Part shown: positions 35,868 to 47,235 of the stretch, one piece after another
Layout: each line of letters opens with the position of its first letter
How positions within the stretch are numbered: the first letter of the stretch is position 1
Assembly: GCA_016758965.1 (NCBI GenBank)
Contig: JAEPRB010000182.1
Location: 1-64,000 of the forward strand
DNA length: 64,000 bases
From: Circinella minor
Taxonomy: Eukaryota > Mucoromycota > Mucoromycetes > Mucorales > Lichtheimiaceae
Reading direction: 5' to 3'
Made by a program: the position numbers and the translations under genes
The notes under the pieces: model-generated
What the model was told of the DNA's origin: nothing
The model's database searches: none
What the model saw: the letters and a program-made list of their open reading frames with translations, nothing else

Positions 35868-36566
35868 GCAAATGTTATCAGAGAAAGAAATTTCACCTTT
35901 CTCTACTTGGGAAAGAGAATTACCTAAACTTATTAATGATGAGCGATATAATTGTAAGAAGGAATTTAATACCCTTTCCCCTCCCCTTTCAAACACATAT
36001 ATTAATTATTTTATTTTTTAGTGATACAACCTCTTAGTAAAAGAAAAAATTTATTTGATAATTTTTGTCGTATACTTGTTCAAGAACATAAAGCTAAAAA
36101 ACCTATTAGCAAGGTATAAAAAAATTTGATAAAAACAAACTCATTTTTATTTTACTCATAGAACCCCTATTTATTAATTTAGCCACCAGAAGAAGAATAT
36201 ATGAAATTATTAAAACAAGAAGTGAATAGTAAAATGTATTGGGAAGATTTTCGACGTAAAGTTAAAAATGATTCAAGATTTAAAGCTATACGTGATAATA
36301 AGACGCGTGAAATACTATTTAAAGATTATATAAAAAAATTACGAAAAGAAAAAGATTCTAGTAATAGTTATAGTAGTCAAAGGGATAAACAAAGAGCTTA
36401 TATGGATTTATTAAGAAATACCAAAGAAATTCATATTGGTATGCGATGGCGTGATGCTAAAATTATTTTAGAAAAAGATGATCGATATCATGCTATTGAA
36501 TCTAAACATCTTCGTGAAGATTTATATCGTGATTATTTAGATGATTTAGATAGAAAGAAACGGTGA
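34806..36566 (+). CDS. WW- and FF-domain pre-mRNA splicing/elongation factor (Urn1/TCERG1-like)
   Basis: Six exons (34806-35062, 35145-35510, 35581-35776, 35869-35953, 36022-36113, 36183-36566) give 459 aa. Near the N-terminus, after poly-Q and poly-P, is a WW domain (LPPGWKI, then YYYNENTGETTWIVPP). A second WW-like unit, spanning the first intron, reads TDWLVVQTPDGLEFYFHK and ends KKSVWEIPEE. A long charged coiled coil (EKEQKEKEQRLEEQRKEQ) follows, then FF-domain helices: FTQMLSEKEISPFSTWEREL, the segment YWEDFRRKVKNDSRF, and FKDYIKKLRKEK. WW/FF proteins of this shape bridge splicing factors and RNA polymerase II. The short length and low FF count favour yeast Urn1-type over Prp40 or TCERG1. 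Intron 3 ends in a long (AAT)n tract. Confidence 0.85.
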
Positions 36567-36846
36567 ATTATAAATAAATAAATAAATAAATAATCCAACT
36601 TGTTTATTGTTTGTATATATTTATTCTATTTTACATAGGTATTTTATATGTAGATGTACAAGTATTAGTTGGTTTCAAACTTAACTGAAACCTGCATAAA
36701 TTTTTTTTATATAGTTTTTTTTTAATAAACACCCCCGTAAAATAAAATAAAAATATAATTCCAAACTTTTCCTTTTTTTTTTTCTTTCTTTTGAAAACAC
36801 ACTTCTTTTTCCTTTTTTTTTATTTATTGAAAAGAAGAATAATAAT

Positions 36847-39034
36847 ATGGGTTCAGAAACAGAAACATTTTCTTTCCAAGCTGAGATCTCTCAGTTGATG
36901 AGTTTAATCATCAATACCTTTTATTCAAACAAGGTAATAATGAATTAGTATATAAAAAGAAAAACTAAACTAATAATAATAATAATAATAAACTATATAG
37001 GAAATCTTTTTACGTGAATTAATCTCTAATTCTTCTGATGCTATTGATAAAGTACGTTATCAATCTTTAACGGATCCATCTGTTTTGGATAGTGAAAAAG
37101 ATTTATATATTCGAATCACACCTGATCGTAAAAACAATATCTTGACTATTCGTGATACCGGTGTGGGTATGACAAAAGCTGACTTGGTGAACAATTTGGG
37201 TACCATTGCTAAATCGGGTACTAAAGCTTTTATGGAAGCTTTATCTGCTGGTGCCGATATTTCCATGATTGGTCAATTTGGTGTGGGTTTTTATTCTGCT
37301 TATTTGGTTGCAGACAAGGTACAAGTCATTACCAAACATAATGATGATGAACAATATATTTGGGAATCTGCTGCTGGTGGTCATTTCACTATTACTTTGG
37401 ATGAAGTCAATGAACGTTTAGGTCGTGGTACTGAATTACGTTTATTCTTGAAAGAAGATCAATTGGAATATTTGGAAGAACGTCGTATCAAAGATATTGT
37501 CAAGAAACATTCAGAATTCATTTCTTATCCTATTCAATTAGTTACTGAAAAGGAAGTTGAAAAAGAAGTTCCTGATGAAGATGCTGAAGAAGAAACAGAA
37601 GTGAAAGAGGATAAGCCCAAGATTGAAGAAGTGGAAGATGAAGATACCAAAAAAGAGAAAAAGACGAAAAAAATTAAAGAAACTGTGATTGATCAAGAAG
37701 AATTAAACAAGACGAAACCTTTATGGACACGTAATCCAGAAGATGTTAAACCAGAAGAATATTCTCAATTTTACAAGGCTCTTACCAATGATTGGGAAGA
37801 TCAATTAGCTGTCAAACACTTTTCTGTGGAAGGTCAATTGGAATTCCGTGCCATTTTGTTTGTTCCCAAACGTGCACCTTTTGATCTTTTTGAAGGCAAA
37901 AAGAAACGTAATAATATTAAACTTTACGTTCGACGTGTCTTTATCACGGATGATTGTGAAGAATTAATTCCTGAATGGCTCAGTTTCGTTAAAGGTGTTG
38001 TTGATTCTGAAGATTTACCATTAAATATTTCTCGTGAAATGTTACAACAAAACAAGATTTTAAAAGTGATTCGTAAAAATTTGGTCAAGAAATGTTTGGA
38101 AATGTTTACTGAAATTGCTGAAGACAAGGAAAACTTTAATAAGTTTTATGAAGCATTCTCCAAGAATTTGAAATTGGGTATTCACGAAGATAGTCAAAAT
38201 CGAAACAAGTTAGCTGAATTGTTACGTTACAATTCAACAAAGTCTGGTGATGAAATGACTTCTTTTAAGGATTATGTTACACGTATGCCTGAAAAACAAA
38301 AGAATATTTATTATATTACTGGTGAATCGCGTGCTGCCATTGAGAATTCACCCTTTTTGGAAGGATTCAAGAAACGTGGATTTGAAGTGCTTTTAATGAC
38401 GGATCCTATTGATGAATATTCTGTTTCACAACTTAAAGAATATGATGATAAGAAATTAGTTTGTATTACCAAAGAAGGTGTTGAATTGGAAGAAGATGAA
38501 GAAGAAAAGAAACGTCTTGAGGAAGAAAAGAAACAATATGAACCTTTATGCAAATCTATCAAGGAATATTTGGGTGAAAAGATTGAAAAAGTCATTATTT
38601 CCGATATTTTGACAAATTCTCCATGTGTTTTGACGACAGGTCAATTTGGTTGGTCAGCCAATATGGAACGTATCATGAAAGCTCAAGCATTACGTGATTC
38701 AACTATGTCTTCCTATATGGCTTCTAAAAAGACATTGGAATTGAATCCTAATCATGGTATTGTCAAGGCATTAAAAGAAAAAGTAGAAGAAGATTCAAAT
38801 GATCGTACTGTCAAAGATTTGACTCAACTTTTGTATGAAACTGCTCTTTTGACATCTGGTTTTACTTTGGATAATCCAGCTGATTTTGCAAGTCGTATTT
38901 ATCGTATGGTTGCTTTGGGTCTTAGTATTGATGATACAGATGTACCAATAGAAGAAGCACCTACTTCTGCTACAGCTGATACTAGTGCATCAACTGAAGA
39001 TGCTGAAGCTTCCAAGATGGAGGAAGTTGATTAA
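36847..39034 (+). CDS. HSP90: cytosolic Hsp90 molecular chaperone
   Basis: Two exons (36847-36933 and 37001-39034) give 706 aa. The N-terminal ATPase shows [17 protein letters not shown] with the catalytic glutamate at residue 35, [20 protein letters not shown], and [17 protein letters not shown]. An acidic/lysine-rich linker is at about 215-265. The middle domain has [12 protein letters not shown] with the ATP-contacting arginine, and the protein ends in MEEVD, the docking site for TPR co-chaperones, so it is the cytosolic form. Upstream it is only 280 bp from the WW/FF gene, and it is convergent with TM9SF3. No clear heat-shock element array (three nGAAn units) was found in the short upstream region. 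Confidence 0.98.
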
Positions 39035-39294
39035 AATTTGACACATTATTCGTGTCACACTCACTCACTCACACATTATATTTTTTTTAATAACAAACAA
39101 ACAAGCAAACAAATGTAATCAGAAAAAACAAAATAACAAATAAAAAAGCATTATCACTTCTTTTTTTTTTTTTTAATCTATTTAATTAAATTGAATGCTA
39201 TTTTAAATTTGTTAATGTTTCCTTTGTTTATTTATATAAAAACTATTTATAATGAGAGGAATTATATTATATAACTCTTTTTTTTTTTTTTTTT

Positions 39295-42204
39295 TTAATC
39301 GATTTTTACATTTTGATAAATTTTCCGTACAAATAGACTGGCAGCTGAATGACCAACAAATCCTAACATACAGAACATACCCAAAGATATTAATGCCGTG
39401 TAACCAAAATAATAACTTGTTTGGAAAAATCCTGTCATTCTAATATTTTTATATAATAAGTAAATCAGTTAAACTTTTACATCTTTTTTTTTTTATATGT
39501 ATATGTATATATATAATAACTTACTTTGTTTTTGCAAAAAAGTAATAAATTGAATAAATGTACACATAAATGGATGTTGAAGCACATGTCATGAAACTGA
39601 GCCAATGCCTAAATTTTTTTTTTTATAACAATATATTTCATATGCATATTTAGTTTTTCCCCACATCATAACCTCTTATTTAGGACCGTGAAAAAAAATG
39701 AATAACTTTACCATCGATGATCTTCAGAATTAAGTAAAAAGTAACTGCTTACAACAGCAACACATGCACTGACAACGATCATAATACCAAATACAAGGAA
39801 CATAAATCCATAAACATAATAAATCTTGTATGTCCAGAATGATGTGAAAATGAAATACATTTCGATAAAAATACTACCAAAAGGTAATAAACCTCCCATT
39901 AAAATAATCACCATAGGTTCAGCATACCAAACCTTGTCAGGAATCGGTCGAGGAATTGGATTTACACGAAGTGGAAAATCAGAATTACTACCCCAGTTAC
40001 GACCAATAATAGCACCCAATAAAGTTAATGGGAAGCATAAGAATATCCAGATAGCAAGCATTGCGAGCTAAAATAAAATAAAAAGGTTTTTGGTGATAAT
40101 CATTTTAGTATATAACTAACTACAATAAAGTATGAATTACTTGTAATAATAATAATAATAATAATAGATATTTTTTTTACCACAATAGTAAATGCAATAG
40201 CACGAGAACTAGAATAGTAAATAGCAACGCTATTTACATATCCACCAATGAATGCTACACATCCTGGCCAAATGCTTGCAGTCAAAAGCACATTTCGTAC
40301 CCATTCCTTGCCTAATAAATTAATATATTTCCCATTACTATTTAGTATTTTACGAATGTAAACTTATTTATAGTCTATATATACCTCCATAACGAGCATA
40401 ATATCTTGCACTCGTGTAACCCGCAACACCCGATGTCAAAGCATATAAAAAGATGGTAGCAGTCAAAATGGTTGCACGTTCGACATATAAATCACCCATA
40501 ATAGTATATAAAATCACAACACCTGCAAGAATAACCAATTGACAACCTGTACCCATCAATGCAGACATAATCATTAAACGAGGTGGTTGACGGAATACAT
40601 CTCCATGAACTTGTTTCCATCCATAATCATCTCCAAGATCACGATCCTAAGTTAATTTAGTGTTACAAAAAAAAGTTTATAAGAATCCATATCATCCTTT
40701 TCTTTTTACCATAGTAAAAACACATTTTTATACACGTAATACCCCCTTTATTCTCCTTAATAATAATACATACAAAATCTGCTAATCCTTCTTCTCGGTC
40801 ATATCGGGCATAATCACGTTTGATGGTACGAAGTAAAATTACTGATACCAAACCAGTCAAAAATAAAACCATCATAAATGAACTGAAAATAGATAACCAA
40901 TGAACCTATATTATTATTTATACACTTGTTAAACTTATTATCTTTTTTTTCCCCCTTCCCATCCAGTACTTTCTTTTATATATAACTTTTGTTACCTTGT
41001 GTTCAAAGAAATCAATTTCCAAAAGTCTCTGGAAACGATCTTCAAATGATACTGTTGTTCCTTTCCATTCAACTGAATATGTAAATTTAATGTCTAATGA
41101 TTGATCTTGAAGACTTAATTCAACAAGGTCACCATATTGTAATTCAACAGCAATAATCTACCATAAATTTTAATACATAAATGAGTTGCCTAGTTCTTAT
41201 TTTTTTCAGTCTAAAAAACTCAAACACTGTTTACTAACTTATATATATATACATACTCTGTCACCATTATAATAAATAACAAAATTTCTGTGTGTATAAA
41301 GGAAAAGTGCATCAAAACGTGGATCATTATCACCTTCTTTTTCATCCATAGTTGATTCTGCATCATTCATACCGACAGGATTGGTTACAGGTAAATCATC
41401 TATAATAAAATTTAATTACAATTGTTGTAAAAGTAAGTATACATTCCCTATATATATATGTACTTTTAGTTACTTACCAACAAACATAGTATACCAATAA
41501 TCATGATATACTGCATATCGCATCTCACGAATTTCTGCAGGATTCAAAGTCGTTTGACATATAGTAGCTTTTGTTACAGGTTCTATATATATATGTAACC
41601 GATATCAAAGTAAGACAAATATTCAAATATTGTAAAAATCCAGTAAAGTTATTATATAATAGTAACGACGAAAAGAAATATAAAAGGTTTAATGTACCCA
41701 CTCCTTCAATTAGTTCACTTACCAAGAAAACGTATAGGAATGCCGGAATTGATAAGATCCATGCCTAGTAAAGCTTCACCTAATGTTTCATGATGGTGTT
41801 CAACTGAACTAGTTCCTCGACAAAAAGGTAATTGATAATATGGGTATGTTTCTTGACGATTGTTGAGTGGTCCGACTGTATTCATCCATACCACTACTTC
41901 TTCTCCCTTTTCGTACTATATATACATATATATGTTTGTATTATTATGATAACACGAATGAATAAGTTATTCATTGTTGAATAACAAAATAATATATATA
42001 AATTTTCATTATTTATTAAACAGGTTTGTAAGTCGGATATATGTATAATGTGATCATTGATTAGATTTTTTCCAAAAAAAATAAGAAGAAATATATTATT
42101 ATCATTACCACATGGTTATGTTCGTCAGCAACAACCAGTGTAATTAACCATGTTGTTAATATTAAAAACGTTGCAGCCCGTTTATATATTTGCTGTAAAT
42201 ACAT
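39295..42204 (-). CDS. nonaspanin, TM9SF3-type transmembrane 9 superfamily protein
   Basis: Eleven exons (42204-42109, 41915-41723, 41582-41478, 41399-41257, 41157-40996, 40905-40774, 40646-40385, 40311-40181, 40067-39712, 39608-39525, 39439-39295) close to 602 aa. A signal peptide ([17 protein letters not shown]) leads to a luminal domain with [15 protein letters not shown] and [14 protein letters not shown], which distinguish TM9SF3 from TM9SF1/2/4. The C-terminal half has nine predicted membrane helices with family motifs [37 protein letters not shown] and [12 protein letters not shown]. The KxD-type C-terminus (NVKID) is a Golgi-retention signal in this family. Nonaspanins sort transmembrane cargo in the Golgi and endosomes. 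The gene ends 260 bp from the convergent Hsp90. Confidence 0.94.
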
Positions 42205-42590
42205 AACGTGCTTTATGTTATATATTTATATTTGTATATGTTATAGTGTGTGTGCGTGTATAGTAATGTGTGTTATAGAAATAGGAGACACAGAGGGAGA
42301 GAGAGAGAGAGAGAGAAAAGGGGTGGGGGGAAGGTGGAAATAATGTAAAACGGGGTAAAGCAAAAAAAGGTAACTTAAAAAAATGCTTTATACAAACTCA
42401 AACTCTGTATCCATTTATGGAAAAAAAAAGTGTTTTATACTTGAGTCCCTGGTAATTTTTTTTTAACTTCGACTTATTAACGCTCTCTCTTTTTTTTTTT
42501 TCTTTTGCAACAACACTGAATAGGTTAAATCGAAACAAAAGTAGAGTTTAATACACTTTTATATAATAAAATTCTAAACTTTGCTATTTA

Positions 42591-42793
42591 CAGTATTTTG
42601 CGTTTAAAAATATAATGTTTGGTGGAATTAAATCCATTTTGTAGACCACCCCAATACAAAAGTTTCAGAGACGAGTATAATTGTTAGATCACTAGTGTAA
42701 TCTTTATAGAACAGGTGTAATTATCAGGAACCTAATCCAAAAATAACCATGGACACATTGTACACTGCATCCACTTTTTTTTTCACCCCGTCC
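42591..42793. repeat. left terminal inverted repeat
   Basis: Pairs with 46181-46382 in reverse orientation. It begins CAGTATTTTGCG and ends at CACCCCGTCC. A second CACCCCGTCC follows immediately, a direct duplication not seen in the right copy. Confidence 0.9.
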
Positions 42794-43046
42794 ACCCCGT
42801 CCATATTTTTTGCTCCATTTATCCCACTTTTCAAGGAACCAAACTTGTTCACACAAAACGGGATCGAAAGAATAAGAGGTTAGGCCATTGAATCCTTCGC
42901 TCCATGGCGTTCAATTTTGTGTTCTTCTGAACCAAGTGATGATGTAGTTGATTACAAAATCCTAGTAATATTTTATTTCCTGACTTCAGAGTGATATTAC
43001 AATCAAGTAACACTTTACTGCAGGTGAATTAGGTTCCCTTGATAAA

Positions 43047-43286
43047 CTAGGGTACGCGAGAGGGCAATGTTGTCCGAGGGTATAGTTTATAACGATGCCC
43101 AGACTCTTCAATTTTGACTTTTGCAACGATGAATGGTTCCGTAGGGTTATTTTCTAGGTAGCAAATGTCGACGTCTACAAGATCAGCGAGCCATCTTTCG
43201 CATTTCAACTCGTTTTCAGTATTGATAGATTCGCCATAAAATATACAAGCTGCCTGTGAACGTGTAATTGTTGTTGCAATTTCCAT
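43047..43286 (-). CDS. unknown element-encoded open frame, paralogous N-terminus
   Basis: Open frame of 79 aa with SQAACIFYGESINTENEL near its start. The candidate first exon at the other end of the same element reads SQAACIFYGEEINPENEL, so the two are homologous although they lie about 2.9 kb apart in the same orientation. The rest (VDVDICYLENNPTEPFIVAK) matches nothing I recognise. It may be a first exon, a truncated gene copy, or a leftover of a duplicated element arm. Confidence 0.4.
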   Translation of the reverse strand: MEIATTITRSQAACIFYGESINTENELKCERWLADLVDVDICYLENNPTEPFIVAKVKIEESGHRYKLYPRTTLPSRVP

Positions 43287-44090
43287 TATTTCTTGTGTAG
43301 AGTTGATGTATGGTTGTTGTGGCTAATGGTAACCGAAAAGTTCAAGTATTTCAACTTTAACCTTCGCACATTGAGGGATGAAGAGGCTCAAAAATTTGGA
43401 CTTCACTAGTTTTTATAAACCAGCAACACAGAGTAAAACCCTCCCAATTAAAAATTTCACTTTACACAAATAAATAGACTACCTCTCAATTTTATGTATC
43501 TCTCACCTCTCTCTCTTTAACTTCTTATTTTGCTTAGAAAGTATGTCATAGATTTCTTTTTTTTTTATATTACCAGTATTCAATATCATTAATAAAATCG
43601 TGTAAAAGCTTTTCTGTTTCTACCAAAATTTATAAGACTCAGATCAGGGAGACGACTCCCATCTCTTTACCATACCTTACCCACAAGGCTGATTCCTGTA
43701 TGTGGTTGCCATACTACTCTATCTTCTCAACTCATAATTGTATCCATGATAAAAAAAACAACTATTACTTGACCAAAACATAGTATAAAGTTATATGCGA
43801 GTTAAAGTAAATATTGTCATTATGGCTGATGAAAGATAAATATTAGTCTGTTACTAACTTGGTATAATTCGTGGAGCAGTATTAACATCGAGCTGTTTTT
43901 CATTTTCATCACACTTTTCTTATCCAAGATTTTTTTTCATTAAAATATAACAAATGTTGGAATAAATGGAATCCGGATACATGAATAATATCAATAACTT
44001 GTTGACCGCTAGATTCATTATCATATAATAAACGCTCTTTCTTTTTATAATAACATCATAGTAAATCAGTACGTAACACTATATATACCT

Positions 44091-44478
44091 TAATCAGCAG
44101 TATCAAGAGCTTCCAAAACACAAGGCTGCTCATCAATGACAACTTGTTTAGATAAGATTCTTCAATAGTTGACTCGTAAGTCCAAATCTATTTAAGGACA
44201 TTAGCATTTCATGTCATTAAAAAAAAAGCTTTTAACATAACATCTTTGATACAAAATAAGTTTTTGCCTCTAAATAGTGATGATAATGATGAATCACAAA
44301 TGAAATACTCAAAGTGATAAGTTTATGTATTTGATAAATTAAATAATATTATAATAACAATTGTTGATATACTGGATAGATAGATAATAATAATTTACCA
44401 ACAAAATGATTCAAATATAACTATTATAGGTACCTTTCTCACTCCTCCAACTTTTAACATGACAATCTTATACGTAGA
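44091..44478 (-). pseudogene. degenerate Ras GTPase fragment inside the element
   Basis: On the minus strand, about 44478-44435 encodes TYKIVMLKVGGVRK followed by a GT donor. This matches the Ras start (TEYK-IVVV plus the P-loop), but the P-loop is damaged: the first glycine and the glycine before lysine are replaced. After an AG at 44188-44189, the next exon encodes TIEESY and, after a one-base deletion in the following codon, KQVVIDEQPCVLEALDTAD, the Ras switch I to switch II stretch. A stop replaces the residue after AD. The exon/intron shape is that of a genomic copy, not a processed mRNA. Not functional. Confidence 0.65.
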
Positions 44479-44922
44479 GCATAATATTTTTTCGATAGTT
44501 ATAGCACAGGACGGCTTCAAAAAAAAAATAAGAGTTATTTAAACGCGATAGAAATTGAAAAAGGAAAGAGAATAATAATAATAATATTAAAAAAAGAAAA
44601 CTTTAAACAATTTAGCAATGTAGCTAGTAGGGCCTCCGACTAGCGTCCCAAAAAAAATATAAATATTGGCCATCATAAAATAATATCATTTATTTTCATT
44701 ATAAACCGTTATAAAAAATAAAAATAAAACTAACATGAGTAAATTTCGTTTAGCAACAATGTATAATATAATAATAAAAAAACATAAAAGAGTAAATTCT
44801 ATATAACAAAAGTATATAAAATAAACAATATAAATTAAACTGTAAAAAAAAAGTGGCTTACTTTCTTATCCATCCATTATCCTACTCCAACTTATACATT
44901 GCATAATTGACTACAATTTTTT

Positions 44923-45660
44923 TTAGATAGATTGGTGTGGAAGTTTTGGACGACAGTCAAATGATGCTAATTGCTCAGGTGTTTTAAGAATATCGTTTCG
45001 TCGGTACACTTCGTACTTTCCTACATCTTGGAAACGATCCACGATAATACATTCCAGGGATTTATAATTTCTATGAGAGGTTGTGTCAGCGTCAGTGCTA
45101 GTGTGGGTGTTTATCAATAAATAATTATGACATAAAGACGTACTTCACCAAAAGTAAGATATCATGTGGATCAGTTGATAAAGCTGCGTAATCAACAATT
45201 ACAAGGCAAACTTGTTTGGTTGTAGACGATAAGTACGTCAACAAAGCTAAATCAAACAAAGTATTAATAGATTGTATCATAATCTCTCTAGATTCTCCAT
45301 TCTTTTAAAACTTACATTGTGTGTTTCCAATGCAGCAACCGCTTATGTCCGTATAGTCTTTGTCCGTATAGTCTTTATCCGTTGTCATATCTCTTGCTGC
45401 AATGGGGCTTTTAGAACGACTACTTGGTGATACATAAACGTCTGTCACTTGGGAGCGGGATTGCAAGCACGAAATCATATTTTTAATAATTTCTTTTAAT
45501 TCATCGTCTGATATTTCGGTGGGACTTTTTCTTGCATAACCAATCACATCAAAACCATCCATTTTGAGACCTTTTATATATTCTTCATAACGATACTGAT
45601 AATTGCTGATGTTTCGTGCTAAAAATGCTTTATCTATTATGTCAGTGCACAGCTCCCTTC
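44923..45660 (-). CDS. element-encoded protein with serine-recombinase-like core (C-terminal exons)
   Basis: Three exons join in phase: about 45660-45316, 45246-45144 and 45070-44923. The first encodes MDGFDVIGYARKSPTEISDD, a helix (ELKEIIKNMISCLQSRS), then VTDVYVSPSSRSKSPIAARD. The second gives VCLVIVDYAALSTDPHDILL. The third gives CIIVDRFQDVGKYEVYRR and the terminus RPKLPHQSI. The order strand-YARKS-helix-strand-RD-strand-helix-strand resembles the catalytic fold of serine recombinases, where the Ser of YxRxS attacks DNA. The arginines of the usual DRLxR loop are not present, so function is uncertain. KDYT is tandemly doubled within exon one. The 5' junction of the first exon is unresolved, because no donor/acceptor pair upstream fits perfectly. 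Confidence 0.5.
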
Positions 45661-45690
45661 AGCCAATAAATTATATTAACACCAGATTAC

Positions 45691-46171
45691 CTCTATCATG
45701 GGGTTTCATCACATAAAGGATCTTTCGCTCAACTCGTCCTTCTTTGCTTCTCTTTCTTGATATCTCCACCTTCAAATATCGCGCATTGACTTTTTTTGGC
45801 AAAGTTTGTAAAAGTTCCAAGTTTATTATTTTTGTATAAAGTGGTATACTGACACGTTATCTGGAATACTTGTTGCGAAGACAGCTCGCTACGTTCGTAA
45901 ACTTTTTCATTACAAGGGTCTACCGACAGGAAGACGTTGTCGACAAATTCCTTTAGCTGAGATTCGCAATCTAAAAGAGGTTACATTGTTAATGAATATA
46001 ACAACGAGCAAATAAAAAGCATAAGTGATCGTTTATATAACATAGTTCAAGTACATGCATTGCATTAATTTTGGCTCCATTTAATAATTCATTTTCTGGG
46101 TTAATCTCTTCTCCATAGAAGATACAGGCTGCTTGAGAATGAGTAACCACAACCTCTGAATTTGACGACAT
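45691..46171 (-). CDS. candidate 5' exons of the element gene
   Basis: The ATG at 46171 lies only 10 bp inside the right terminal repeat. The first exon (to about 46042) encodes SQAACIFYGEEINPENELL. A GT..AG intron then leads, from 45970, to CESQLKEFVDNVFLSVDP and NKLGTFTNFAKKS, which stops at 45729 in that frame. An overlapping frame of the same region stays open to a GT at 45690, with LELLQTLPKKVNARYLKVEI followed by KRSKEGRVERKILYVMKP. Both frames look protein-like, which suggests either an intron I could not place or one frameshift. It is probably the N-terminal part of the same gene as 44923-45660. Confidence 0.4.
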
Positions 46172-46180
46172 TGTTGTAAT

Positions 46181-46382
46181 GGACGGGGTGAAAAAAAGTG
46201 GATGCAGTGTACAATGGTGACCATGGTTATTTTTGGATTAGGTTCCTAATAATTACACCTGTTCTATAAAGATTACACTAATGGTCTAACAATTATACTC
46301 ATCTCTGAAACTTTTGTACTGGGATGGTCTACAAAATGGATTTAATTCCACCAAACATTATATTTTTAAGCGCGAAATACTG
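46181..46382. repeat. right terminal inverted repeat
   Basis: Reverse complement of 42591-42793 with about ten differences. The end (CGCGAAATACTG) is followed by TA at 46383-46384. Confidence 0.9.
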
Positions 46383-46384
46383 TA

Positions 46385-47235
46385 TATATTGACATTTCCT
46401 AATTAAGTTGGTTTTGTCGTAACCAAAGATCTTTGCTGCGCTTGGATTTTGTGAAATTTATTTTGTTGTGCATATTATACTATCTATAGGTATACTAGTC
46501 TCACGCGTTTTTTCTTTCAACGTCTTTTTATGTAAGCATATCAAAGAAATTATATTTCATACTCACTCTGTTTATTTCAATGCTACGTAACTTTGATATA
46601 GATATACCCCATAATATATTTTTTTTTGTTTCTTTCGTTATGTATTATCTATTTAGTGGCATTTAGTAGCAACAAAATTTAACTCGTATCGAAGAAATCA
46701 AAAGTAGGTTGCCATGGAAACCAAGTTGCTATAATACCCGATTGACAACGACGAATTATATATTTTAGCAATAAAATTACTATTATTATTATTAATATAA
46801 AAAGTATAATCAGATATGCATTTTAAATAATGAGGAGTGATGAAAATAGCATTTTTATTTTTTATTTTTCATCTGAAACGCGTCTTTTATGGAAAAAGAT
46901 GAGGTCGGAGCAAGACGAAGATCAAAAAGTCCATTTTCGATATAAAAGCTCGAAAAATAATAATAGTTCGTTATTGTATAACTTTTCTGCATTGTTATTT
47001 GACGTATAAATAAATAATAAAATTGATGCAATGCAATGTGGTAACACTTGATTACTTTTTTTTTTTTTTTTTTTGGGCTTATGTGATCCAGAAGAATATG
47101 TGGTCAAAAGAATTTTAAAACCCAGGCAGTTTTTTTTTTTTGTTCAACTTTTTTTTTTTTTTTTTTTTTCGTTCTTTCCCTTGCTTTTTTTTCCTGCAAA
47201 AATAATATAGAAACTTATTGCTTTTTTTTTTTAAT
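46385..47235. promoter_or_regulatory. importin-4 upstream region
   Basis: AT-rich sequence from the element's right end to the importin start. Very long T-runs at 47057-47074 and 47149-47169 lie directly upstream of the ATG. The open frame at 46922-47107 is a homopolymer artefact. Confidence 0.45.

Larger units (their letters stand above)
42591..46382. mobile_element. 3.8-kb terminal-inverted-repeat element carrying a recombinase-like gene and a Ras fragment
   Basis: The element is bounded by inverted repeats of about 203 bp. The outermost bases are CAGTATTT on both sides, and each end is followed by a TA dinucleotide (42589-42590 and 46383-46384), the target duplication expected of Tc1/mariner-like insertion. 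No DDE/D transposase is recognised inside. The interior holds a spliced gene with a Y-A-R-K-S motif, a second open frame with a related N-terminus near the left end, and a broken Ras copy, all on the minus strand. The two repeats differ at about ten positions by eye, so the insertion is fairly recent but not brand new. It sits between TM9SF3 and importin-4 and interrupts no recognised gene. Confidence 0.8.

Noticed and set aside
35605..35871. Minus-strand ORF rich in Leu and Cys
   Set aside because: It mirrors the poly-Q and (AAT)n tracts of the WW/FF gene on the plus strand.
36567..36846. Heat-shock elements upstream of Hsp90
   Set aside because: Only isolated TTC and GAA triplets with wrong spacing; no array of three alternating units.
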